Assembly (NCBI GenBank): GCA_023411375.1
Contig: JAEYOW010000051.1
Location: 1 to 26,421, forward strand
Source of the DNA: Bacillota bacterium
Lineage (GTDB): Bacteria; Bacillota; Clostridia; Christensenellales; Aristaeellaceae
DNA length: 26,421 bases
Reading direction: 5' to 3'
Shown here: positions 14,932 through 22,470 of the stretch, piece by piece
How positions within the stretch are numbered: position 1 is the first letter of the stretch
How the letters are laid out: each line of letters opens with the position of its first letter
Position numbers and translations under genes: made by a program
Notes under the pieces: model-generated
What the model saw: only the letters and a program-made list of their open reading frames with translations
Database searches by the model: none
Told to the model about the DNA's origin: nothing

Positions 14932-16002
14932 ATGAAACGGATTTCCATTTATGTAGTTGCGCTGATGCTTATGCTGTTCTGCGTTCCCTCCTATGCAGAA
15001 GAACTGCCTGGCGTCGACGTAGCCGCGCAGGGATATGACTTCTATGACAAAGCGGTTCAGTACAATGATATCCGCGAATCGTTAGGCGAGATTCCCAAAC
15101 TTGACAGGCCGATCGTTCTGGGCTTTGCCACCAAAACCTTTGAAAACGAATTCTGGCGGATGGAAAAAGAGGGTGCGGAGTATGGAGCGCAGTTGTTCAA
15201 GGACGCGGGCTATGATGTGACAATCGACGTTCGCGGCGCTCAAACGGAAACGGACGAGGAAGGCCAGCTCACGCTTATGCTTGATATGATCAATAAAGGC
15301 TATGACGCCCTGCTGGTATCCGGTATATCGGAAAGCAATCTGGTACCCGGCTTTGAAGCCGCCATGGAAAAAGGCATCGACATGACCACCGTAATGGATG
15401 CCTTCACGCCCTATTCGACGACGACCGTCGGCGCTTGGCATTATAACGCGGGCGTTCAGGGGGCGGAGTGGATTTTTAACAAGATCGGCGGTAAGGGCAA
15501 GGTCGCTTGTATTACCGGCCTTAGCCAGGCCACCGCGGCACAGGCGCGCACAAAGGGCTTTAACGATTTCTTTGCCGATAAGACCGATATCGAGATCGTG
15601 GCCGTGCAAAACGGCGACTGGGACCGTCAGAAGGCGTATAACATTACCGAGACGCTGCTGCAACAGCATACGGATCTTGCCGGTATCTATTGCAACAATG
15701 ACACGATGGCGATGGGCGGTCTTGAAGCCATTATTGCCGCAAACAGCGATTGCGTTATCGTTGGAACGGACGGCACCTCCGAAGCCATGGAATCCATCAA
15801 GTCCGGCGAATTGGATGCCACAGTTGATTTCTCCCCTACCATTATGGGCGCTATCGGTGTGGAAATGCAAATCCGCAAGCTGGCGGGTCAGGAGATTCCC
15901 AAGGTAATCTATGCTCCGCAGTGTGTACGCGACTCAGAGAACATCAATAAATCTTTTGCCGAAGTATTCGGTTACGAATACGCCCCCAACTTTGCCAAGT
16001 AA
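14932..16002 (+). CDS. Ribose-type (Peripla_BP_4) sugar-binding protein of an ABC importer
   Basis: 356 residues. The signal peptide runs to SYA (cut after A22); there is no lipobox Cys, so in a Gram-positive cell it would be released or held by other means. After an N-terminal extension the RbsB-like fold begins with IVLGFATKTFENEFWRMEKEG, contains VACITGLSQATAAQARTKGF and IYCNNDTMAMGGLEAI, and ends with the lid region (GTDGTSEAMESIKSGELDAT). A GGAGG ribosome site lies 8 bp before ATG. Codon use is richer in G and C than in the next two genes, as expected for an abundant protein. It should bind a pentose, hexose or related ligand for the ATPase and permease downstream. Confidence 0.92.
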   Translation: MKRISIYVVALMLMLFCVPSYAEELPGVDVAAQGYDFYDKAVQYNDIRESLGEIPKLDRPIVLGFATKTFENEFWRMEKEGAEYGAQLFKDAGYDVTIDVRGAQTETDEEGQLTLMLDMINKGYDALLVSGISESNLVPGFEAAMEKGIDMTTVMDAFTPYSTTTVGAWHYNAGVQGAEWIFNKIGGKGKVACITGLSQATAAQARTKGFNDFFADKTDIEIVAVQNGDWDRQKAYNITETLLQQHTDLAGIYCNNDTMAMGGLEAIIAANSDCVIVGTDGTSEAMESIKSGELDATVDFSPTIMGAIGVEMQIRKLAGQEIPKVIYAPQCVRDSENINKSFAEVFGYEYAPNFAK

Positions 16003-16007
16003 TCTCC

Positions 16008-16039
16008 TGGGAGGGGGACGGGCAATCGTCCCCCTCCCA
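16008..16039 (+). other. Intercistronic GC-rich hairpin
   Basis: Two perfect 13-nt arms (16008-16020 and 16027-16039) enclose a GGCAAT loop just after the binding-protein stop. There is no T-run. Such hairpins between a binding-protein gene and its transporter genes commonly protect the upstream mRNA, giving more binding protein than transporter. That role is inferred here. Confidence 0.7.
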
Positions 16040-16066
16040 AGTGGTTGGCGATGGAAGGATTATGCT

Positions 16067-17557
16067 ATGGATACGTACATAGAATTTGAGCATATTACCA
16101 AACGCTTTTCCGGGCAGACGGCTCTTAGCGACGTTTCTTTTTCCATAGCTCGAGGAGAAATTCATGCTATTATCGGGGAAAACGGCGCGGGAAAAAGTAC
16201 GCTGCTCAATATTTTACACGGAGTATACCCGGCGACCAGTGGCGTTGTGCGCATCAATGGACAGGAAGTGCGGTTTTGTGGAATTGGCGATTCAATACGA
16301 TACGGCATCGCCAAGGTACATCAGGAAATTAACAGCGTATCCGATATGACGGTTGTGGAAAACCTCTTTTTAGGTAAGGAGCTTACGAAGCATGGCTTTT
16401 TGGACCAAAAAGCCATGTGCCGCGAGGCTGTTCAGCTTTTGAACAGGCTGCATTGTGATTTTGGCTGTCATCACAGAATGAGCGAGCTTTCCGTTGGCCA
16501 AAAACAGATGGTTGCAATTGCGAAGGCAATTCAGGCGAACGCGAGAATGATTGCCTTTGACGAGCCCACCGCTTCACTTAGCGATGGCGAGGCACGGGTG
16601 CTGTTTGACATCATCAGAAATCTTCGGCGTGCTGGAATTACGTTGCTTTACATCAGCCATAAAATGGATGAAATTTTAGAATTATGCGATCGCGCCACGG
16701 TATTGCGGGATGGCAAGTATGTCTGTACGCTTCAACTCGCGCAGACAAACCGGGAGCAGATGATTCACGCGATGGTGGGCAGAGATGTCTCCATGTTCGC
16801 GCAAAGAACCCTTCCCTCATGCCGCGACGGGCATAAACCGGTTTTAACCGTTAAAGGCCTTCGGGGAACCGCCTTTCATGATATCGGCTTTACCCTCTAT
16901 CAGGGAGAGCTTCTAGGTTTTTTCGGCTTGGTGGGGGCTGGACGGACAGAGGTTATGCGGGCCATTTATGGCGCCGATGCGTTGACGGCAGGAAAAATCA
17001 TTTTTCATCAAAAGGAGATTCACAATCGAAGTCCTTATGATTCTGTAAGAAGGAGCATTGCGCTTATTTCAGAAAACCGGAAGGAGGAGGGCATTATTTC
17101 CAATATGAATAATATGGACAACATGTCCCTTCCCTGCCTGGCCAGGTTCAGGGGGCGTATGTTCATCGACAGTCATAAAAAAGAAAACAACTGTAAGCGA
17201 ATAGGGACCCGGATAGGTCTTACGCCTAACGACCCTTATTTTATGACAAGCGGGCTATCAGGAGGAAATGCCCAGAAGGTTATTTTAGGACGCTGGATTA
17301 CTACTGATTCGGAAATCATGATTTTTGACGAGCCGACCAAAGGTATTGATATTGGAGCCAAAGCGGAAATCTATCGGCTTATGGAAGAAATGCTGAGAGA
17401 CGGAAAATCCATCGTTATGATTTCATCTGAACTGACTGAGATTATGGGGATGTGCGACCGCATTCTGGTCATGCGCCACGGGCGCGTCAGTGGAGAGCTC
17501 GCCCGGTGTGATTTTACGGAAGAAGCAATCATGAATTTGGCAGTGGAAGGGGATTGA
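16067..17557 (+). CDS. Ribose/galactose-type ABC importer ATPase (RbsA/MglA-like, two ABC domains)
   Basis: 496 residues with two fused ABC domains. Domain 1 has Walker A GENGAGKST (37-45), signature LSVGQKQMVAIAKA and Walker B MIAFDEPTAS. Domain 2 has the degenerate Walker A GLVGAGRTEVMRAIYG normal for this family, signature LSGGNAQKVILGRW and IMIFDEPTKGIDIGAK. The ATG at 16067 follows AAGGAT; an open frame extends upstream into the binding-protein gene but has no ribosome site. The protein energises the permease that begins 3 bp after its stop. Confidence 0.95.
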   Translation: MDTYIEFEHITKRFSGQTALSDVSFSIARGEIHAIIGENGAGKSTLLNILHGVYPATSGVVRINGQEVRFCGIGDSIRYGIAKVHQEINSVSDMTVVENLFLGKELTKHGFLDQKAMCREAVQLLNRLHCDFGCHHRMSELSVGQKQMVAIAKAIQANARMIAFDEPTASLSDGEARVLFDIIRNLRRAGITLLYISHKMDEILELCDRATVLRDGKYVCTLQLAQTNREQMIHAMVGRDVSMFAQRTLPSCRDGHKPVLTVKGLRGTAFHDIGFTLYQGELLGFFGLVGAGRTEVMRAIYGADALTAGKIIFHQKEIHNRSPYDSVRRSIALISENRKEEGIISNMNNMDNMSLPCLARFRGRMFIDSHKKENNCKRIGTRIGLTPNDPYFMTSGLSGGNAQKVILGRWITTDSEIMIFDEPTKGIDIGAKAEIYRLMEEMLRDGKSIVMISSELTEIMGMCDRILVMRHGRVSGELARCDFTEEAIMNLAVEGD

Positions 17558-17560
17558 ATC

Positions 17561-18547
17561 ATGAAGAATTTTTATCGGCAGTATCGGCGCGAGTGTAGCG
17601 TGTTCTTCGCAATTGTGCTCACCTTCATTCTGTTTGGTTTGCTAAATCCAATGTATTTTACCGCCAGTAACATTTCCACAATCATTCAGCAGTCGGTAAC
17701 CTATGGTTTAATGGGGATTGGAATGACCGCCGTAATCATTACAGGAGGAATCGACCTGTCCGTAGGCTCGGCGCTTGCACTGCTTGCGTGCCTGTCCGCC
17801 CAGCTGGCAAAAGCCGGCGTACCGGTTCCCATATGGATTTTGCTGTGCGCGGGGCTTGGATTTATGATGGGCTGCTTCAATGGCGTGCTTATCAGCAAAT
17901 TGCATCTGCAACCTTTTGTGGCAACCATGGGCACAATGTCCATCTATCGCGGGTTGGCATATGTCATCACAGGTGGTTTTCCCATCCTGGGCGTACCGCG
18001 CCATTACCGAAATGTATTTAATGCGCGCATAAGCTCCAGCCTGACCGTTGCTGTTTTGCTCTTTTTTGCTTTTGCAATTATCATGACAATCGTTTGGAAA
18101 AAAACAAAACTTGGCGCGCATACCTACGCGATTGGCGGTAACGAGGAAGCGGCCCGCTTATCTGGCGTTCGAATCGACATGACTAAAATTTTGGTGTACG
18201 GGCTGGGTATGCTGGGAACCATGCTGGCCGCAATGGTGCTGGTTGGCCGGCTGGGAACCGGCGACCCCTCTACCGGACAGGGATATGAATTAGATGCCAT
18301 TGCCGCAGCAGCTATCGGCGGGACAAGTATGGCGGGTGGCCGAGGTAACGTTTTAGGCACAGTACTTGGCGCAATCCTATTTTCTGCCCTGAAGGTTGGC
18401 CTGATTGTGATGGGAGTGGATACCTTCTACCAGTTCATTGTTACCGGCGCGGTAATCGTAGTGGCTGCCTATCTGGAAATTGTTCAGGGCAAGCTGCTGT
18501 CTAATCGCAAACAGCGCGCCACGCAAGAGGCGCCGCTGCAAGGATAA
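17561..18547 (+). CDS. Ribose-type ABC importer permease (RbsC-like)
   Basis: 328 residues with eight to ten hydrophobic segments of the BPD_transp_2 family. The conserved ITGGIDLSVGS loop follows helix 2; the IGGNEEAARLSGVR loop and AAAAIGGTSMAGGRG segment are the usual ATPase-coupling and core motifs. It begins 3 bp after the ATPase stop with GAAGGGG as the ribosome site. A single permease gene implies a homodimer. The gene is AT-rich compared with its flanks. No obvious terminator follows, and the 154 bp to the next gene contain no convincing promoter. Confidence 0.94.
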   Translation: MKNFYRQYRRECSVFFAIVLTFILFGLLNPMYFTASNISTIIQQSVTYGLMGIGMTAVIITGGIDLSVGSALALLACLSAQLAKAGVPVPIWILLCAGLGFMMGCFNGVLISKLHLQPFVATMGTMSIYRGLAYVITGGFPILGVPRHYRNVFNARISSSLTVAVLLFFAFAIIMTIVWKKTKLGAHTYAIGGNEEAARLSGVRIDMTKILVYGLGMLGTMLAAMVLVGRLGTGDPSTGQGYELDAIAAAAIGGTSMAGGRGNVLGTVLGAILFSALKVGLIVMGVDTFYQFIVTGAVIVVAAYLEIVQGKLLSNRKQRATQEAPLQG

Positions 18548-18701
18548 GAAAGAAATGTCATATACGTTTACATAGCCTCTTTGAACCGCCCGGCCTCTCC
18601 CCGCCTTTCCCCCATCCGTCAGTCCGCCGCCACACAGTTTTCACATACCGCTGGTATCCTTCCTTATGCACTCAAACGACCTTTGAAAGGAAGGAACGAT
18701 T

Positions 18702-20126
18702 GTGAACAGACCATTCCAGCGCCTGATGGCCATTGTTTGCTCCGCCGTGCTGCTGTGCGCCTGCGCGCTTGCGGAGGACGGAGCGGCCGGGCAGGGCAAG
18801 CCGGACGGCGCGTCTTCCCGGGGAAATCCTCCCGCGCAAAATGGCGGTACGCCGCCGGAGAAGCCGGATGGCGTACCGGATGCGCCCGGAAATATGGGCG
18901 CGCCTCCAGACAGCCAACCGGGCGGCATGGGCGGACCCGGAGGCTTTGGCGGCAGCGGCACGGTCACGCAGGGCACGGCCGCGACCACCCTTACCGAAAG
19001 CACCACCGTAAGCGGCGGTACATTTACCTCCGCCGGTGAAAACGAGAACGCGCTTCGCGTGATGGGCGATATCGACGTATCTCTTTCGGGCGTCGTGGTG
19101 GACAAATCCGGCGGCGACACCTCCAATACCGAGGACAGCGACTTTTATGGGCAAAACGCGGGCCTGCTCGCAAAGGACGGCGCGAACGTCACGATCAAAA
19201 ACGCCTCCATCGACACGGACGCGGCGGGCGGAAACGCGGTATTCAGCTATGGCCCCGGCACCATCGTCACCATCAGCGGCAGCACCATCCGCACGCGGAT
19301 GAACAACTCCGGCGGCATCCACGTTACGGGCGGCGGCACGTTGAGCGCCGAAAACCTGGATGTAGAAACGTATGGCAATTCCGCCGCCGCCATCCGCAGC
19401 GACCGGGGAGGCGGCACCCTTTTGGCGGACGGCGGCATCTACGTTACCAACGTCACAGGTTCGCCCGCGGTCTACAGCACCGCCAATATTACGGTGAAAA
19501 ACGCGGAATTGACCGCTAACCACTCTGAGGCCATTGTTGTGGAGGGCAAAAACAGCGTCGAGCTGGAGAACTGCGCCGTCTCCGGCAGCATGGACGGCAC
19601 CTACGGCGGGGACAGTGGCGAGAACATCCACGCCGTAATGATCTACCAAAGCATGTCCGGCGACGCGGACGTGGGACGGAGCCATTTCAGAATGACGGGC
19701 GGCTCGCTCACCGGTCTCGCCGGCGACCTCATCTACGTGACCAACACGTCCTGTACCATCGGGCTTTCGGGCGTTTCTCTCACCTTGGCGAATGATAACC
19801 TGCTTACGGTCGCCGGCAACCCAAATTGCCGGGGCTGGGGCAGGGCGGGCGAAAACGGCGGCCGGTGTGAAATGACCGCGGACGCGCAAATCATGCAGGG
19901 CGTCATAACAGTGGACAGCATTTCCACGCTGGATCTCATCATGCAAAACGGAACCGCCTATACTGGCGCCATTAACCCGGACGGACAGAGTGGAACCGTA
20001 AACGTCACCCTGGACGGCGGCAGCATCTGGACCCTTACCGCCGATACCTTCGTAACCAGCTTTACCGGAAGCCTAGACAGCGTGGTTTTAAATGGCTTCA
20101 CACTTCATGTAGCGAATGCAGAATAG
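18702..20126 (+). CDS. Secreted right-handed beta-helix protein with a Pro/Gly/Asp-rich N-terminal linker
   Basis: 474 residues. A signal peptide ends at ALA (22-24). Residues 25-85 are a low-complexity Pro/Gly/Asp stretch (GKPDGAS, PPEKPDG, GGMGGPGGFGG). The rest is made of short repeats such as VTIKNASIDTD, VTISGSTIRTR, LSAENLDVETYG and ITVKNAELTANHSEAIVVEG, typical of a parallel beta-helix like pectate-lyase-type or polymorphic adhesin repeats. Related proteins in Clostridia are often labelled carbohydrate-binding. No catalytic motif was recognised. The GTG start is preceded by AAAGGAAGG. No sorting signal or transmembrane anchor is seen at the C-terminus. Function unknown; surface adhesion, glycan binding or a spore-surface role are possibilities. 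Confidence 0.8.
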   Translation: MNRPFQRLMAIVCSAVLLCACALAEDGAAGQGKPDGASSRGNPPAQNGGTPPEKPDGVPDAPGNMGAPPDSQPGGMGGPGGFGGSGTVTQGTAATTLTESTTVSGGTFTSAGENENALRVMGDIDVSLSGVVVDKSGGDTSNTEDSDFYGQNAGLLAKDGANVTIKNASIDTDAAGGNAVFSYGPGTIVTISGSTIRTRMNNSGGIHVTGGGTLSAENLDVETYGNSAAAIRSDRGGGTLLADGGIYVTNVTGSPAVYSTANITVKNAELTANHSEAIVVEGKNSVELENCAVSGSMDGTYGGDSGENIHAVMIYQSMSGDADVGRSHFRMTGGSLTGLAGDLIYVTNTSCTIGLSGVSLTLANDNLLTVAGNPNCRGWGRAGENGGRCEMTADAQIMQGVITVDSISTLDLIMQNGTAYTGAINPDGQSGTVNVTLDGGSIWTLTADTFVTSFTGSLDSVVLNGFTLHVANAE

Positions 20127-20154
20127 CCGCATACTTTCACCCCGTTTGGGCAAT

Positions 20155-20188
20155 CCTTCCATGTGAGTGATCGCATGGGAGGGTTTTT
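20155..20188 (+). terminator. Terminator after the beta-helix gene, overlapping the sleB ribosome site
   Basis: CCTTCCATG (20155-20163) pairs with CATGGGAGG (20174-20182) with one G-U, extendable by three weak pairs, and TTTTT follows at 20184-20188. The 3' arm contains GGGAGG, the sleB ribosome-binding site. The hairpin can therefore end the upstream transcript and also mask sleB translation on read-through RNA. Confidence 0.75.
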
Positions 20189-20190
20189 GT

Positions 20191-20871
20191 ATGGAAGACG
20201 GGAAGCCTACCAAAAAGGAATTTTTTCTACAGCTTTTGGCGGCTCTGCTCACGTTCGCGCTTTTTTTCGCCATGACGGAGGCGGACGCGGTCGTCGCCTG
20301 GGGCAGCAAGGGCGACCAGGTGCGTCTGGTACAGCAAAAGCTACAGCAATACGGGTATTTCAGCGGCACGGTGGACGGTGTGTTCGGCAAACAGACCTAT
20401 GACGCCGTGGTGTGGTTTCAGCGCAAAAACGGGCTGACCGTGGACGGCGTAGTTGGCGCGAGGACCGCCGCGGCGCTCGGGATTTCACTCACGGGCACGG
20501 TGGCCGCCTCCGGCTATAATGAAAACGAAAGCTACCTGCTGGGACGGCTTGTGCATGGCGAGGCGCGCGGCGAGCCGTACGTGGGTAAGGTCGCCGTCGC
20601 GGCCGTCGTGCTTAACCGCGTCAAAAGTCCGCTGTTTCCCAATACCATCAGCGGCGTTATCTACCAGTCCGGCGCATTTGACGCCGTGTATGACGGGCAG
20701 ATCAACCTTACGCCGGACGCCGACAGTCTGCGGGCGGCGCGCGACGCGCTCAACGGCTGGGACCCTACGGGCGGCTGTATCTACTACTATAATCCCGTGA
20801 CTGCCACCAACGGCTGGATCTGGTCGCGCACCGTTCAGCTTAGCATCGGCAAGCATAACTTTGCAATTTAG
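20191..20871 (+). CDS. sleB: Spore cortex-lytic enzyme SleB
   Basis: A spore cortex hydrolase (lytic transglycosylase on muramic-lactam peptidoglycan) acting in germination. 226 residues: a signal or anchor segment at about 11-33, a PG_binding_1 domain at about 38-97 (LQQYGYFSGTVDGVFGKQT), and a Hydrolase_2 domain at 113-226. The catalytic Glu is E124 in HGEARGEPYVGKVAVAAVVLNR (in parts: HGEARGE, then KVAVAAVVLNR). The typical FDAVYDGQINL and GWDPTGGCIYYYNP blocks follow. ATG 20191 has GGGAGG 8 bp upstream; an upstream GTG at 20167 would start inside the terminator loop. It is coupled to ypeB. I saw no clear sporulation-sigma promoter. Confidence 0.95.
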   Translation: MEDGKPTKKEFFLQLLAALLTFALFFAMTEADAVVAWGSKGDQVRLVQQKLQQYGYFSGTVDGVFGKQTYDAVVWFQRKNGLTVDGVVGARTAAALGISLTGTVAASGYNENESYLLGRLVHGEARGEPYVGKVAVAAVVLNRVKSPLFPNTISGVIYQSGAFDAVYDGQINLTPDADSLRAARDALNGWDPTGGCIYYYNPVTATNGWIWSRTVQLSIGKHNFAI

Positions 20872-20880
20872 GAGGTCGGG

Positions 20881-22218
20881 ATGCAAACCAAGCATCATAT
20901 CATCCTGTACACATTTTTAAGCCTCGCGCTGGTCGTGGCGATTTTTCTGGGGTTTGATTACGGCATCAGGGCAGAAGAAACCTCTCAGATATTGGAGGAC
21001 GGCTACATACAGCGCGTGTTGGAAACGCAGGAGCACCTCCAGGCCATCGGCATCAAGCTGGGCAAGGCGCCCATCGCGGGCGACAGCCGCACGCAGGTCG
21101 AGCTGCTCACCGGCATCAGCAAGCAGGCGGATGGCGTTGTAACCGCTCTTTCAGCCCTGCCGCTCTCTCATGTGGCCATGAGCGACACAGTTAAGTTCTG
21201 CAACCAGCTTTCGGAGTATACGATGGGTCTGGCGCTTTCCGTCGCGTCCGGCGCGACGCTTTCCGACACGGACGCAAAGCAGCTGCAAAGCCTCGAAAGC
21301 CAGTGCTCCCTGCTGCTGGGGCAATTTGTGACGGCGCGCGACACCATGCTTCGCGAAAGCCTTCGTATGGCTGGCAACGCAAATACATTCTATCAGGAGG
21401 CCCAGCTTTCGCTCCGCCCTCTGGAGCAGGTGGCCGACGGCGACAACGGCATGGATTACCCAAGCATGATTTACGACGGCGCCTTCTCGGACGCACGGCA
21501 TTTCGGCGCCCCAAAGGCGCTGGGAAACACGCAGATCGACGCGGCGAAGGCCGTGGAAATCGCGCGAAACTTTGTGGGCGCGGACCGCGTGCGCGAGGCC
21601 GTACAGGGCACGGAAACAGGCGGCACGCTGGAAAGCTTCGGCGTAACGCTGACGCTAAACGACGGCACCGTGCTTAACGCCGACGTAACCAAGCAGGGTG
21701 GCAAGCTGCTTTGGATCGTGCCGGAGCACGCGTCATTCACCGCGGCTTTGACGCTGGAAGAATGCACCGAAAAGGCGAAGGCTTTTCTTGGCTCGCGAGA
21801 CTACGGCGAGATGGAGGCAAACCACTATCAGGTATACGATGGGCTGGCCGTGATCAACTTTGTGGCCGTACAGGACGGCGTACTGCTCTATCCCGACCTG
21901 GTGAAGGTACAGGCGCGCATGGATACGGGCGAAGTGGTGGGCCTGGAGGCTAATAACTACCTCATGAACCACGAAAAACGCTCCGGCCTTGTACCGGCAC
22001 TTTCAAAGACTCAGGCGCTGGCGCAGACCAGTCCCAAGCTCGGCGCCACGGACGCGCGCCTGTGCCTGATCCCCTACCGGGACGGCGAAACGCTCTGCTA
22101 CGAAGTTCCCGGCACTTATCAGGATCACGAATACCGGGTATATATCGACGCGGCGACCGGCGCAGAGGTTGAGATTCTGATGATTCTGGACACGACGGAC
22201 GGCGAGATGAGCGCTTGA
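20881..22218 (+). CDS. ypeB: Germination protein YpeB
   Basis: YpeB is needed for SleB to be placed and kept stable in the spore. 445 residues with an N-terminal membrane anchor (about 8-25), a helical N-terminal domain (25-190), the conserved YPSMIYDGAFSD block near residue 200, and three PepSY-like C-terminal repeats (IDAAKAVEIARNFVG; LTLEECTEKAKAFLG; LSKTQALAQTSPKLG). The ribosome site AGGAGG overlaps the sleB stop codon, so the pair is translationally coupled. The sequence agrees with the classical sleB-ypeB operon. Confidence 0.95.
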   Translation: MQTKHHIILYTFLSLALVVAIFLGFDYGIRAEETSQILEDGYIQRVLETQEHLQAIGIKLGKAPIAGDSRTQVELLTGISKQADGVVTALSALPLSHVAMSDTVKFCNQLSEYTMGLALSVASGATLSDTDAKQLQSLESQCSLLLGQFVTARDTMLRESLRMAGNANTFYQEAQLSLRPLEQVADGDNGMDYPSMIYDGAFSDARHFGAPKALGNTQIDAAKAVEIARNFVGADRVREAVQGTETGGTLESFGVTLTLNDGTVLNADVTKQGGKLLWIVPEHASFTAALTLEECTEKAKAFLGSRDYGEMEANHYQVYDGLAVINFVAVQDGVLLYPDLVKVQARMDTGEVVGLEANNYLMNHEKRSGLVPALSKTQALAQTSPKLGATDARLCLIPYRDGETLCYEVPGTYQDHEYRVYIDAATGAEVEILMILDTTDGEMSA

Positions 22219-22291
22219 TGCCGCCTGCGAAAGAAGGCAGAAAAACGCCGCTGGAGAGAACGCGCTCCGCGCCCCGTGACGCAATTGAGGG

Positions 22292-22326
22292 ACGGTTGTG
22301 GAGGTAGGCATCCACAGCCGTTTTTT
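22292..22326 (+). terminator. Rho-independent terminator of sleB-ypeB
   Basis: ACGGTTGTGGA (22292-22302) pairs with TCCACAGCCGT (22311-22321) with one G-U, around an 8-nt loop, and is followed by six T. Confidence 0.9.
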
Positions 22327-22377
22327 GCTTTCATAAAGGTTGTTCAGGTGTCGTTTGAGGGATGTTTTTCGACAAAT

Positions 22378-22391
22378 ATGATATTTTTCAC
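22378..22391. promoter_or_regulatory. Crp-like site, 7 of 8 core bases, at the aldolase promoter
   Basis: ATGATATTTTTCAC resembles the exact site at 12826 (12 of 14 bases the same). Its centre (22384.5) is 30.5 bp before the -10, and it abuts the -35. The single mismatch is the first G of the GTGA half-site. This promoter has a full TTGACA, so it may not need an activator. Confidence 0.35.
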
Positions 22392-22420
22392 TTGACATCC
22401 AAATAGTATTATGCTATTAT
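22392..22420 (+). promoter_or_regulatory. Consensus sigma-A promoter of the aldolase-transporter operon
   Basis: TTGACA (22392-22397) and TATTAT (22415-22420) are 17 bp apart; the start is expected near 22427. A small palindrome in the leader (CAACACTGTTG, 22441-22451) could be an operator. Confidence 0.8.
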
Positions 22421-22470
22421 ACTGCTGTACTACAGGCGGACAACACTGTTGCATGAGAAGGTTTTACAAA

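Noticed and set aside
15911..16066. Longer start for the ABC ATPase
   Set aside because: It overlaps the end of the binding-protein gene and a strong hairpin; ATG 16067 has a ribosome site and gives the family's usual N-terminus.
18672..19946. 424-residue open frame on the minus strand
   Set aside because: Antisense to the beta-helix gene, Ala/Arg/Gly/Val-rich with no family signature.
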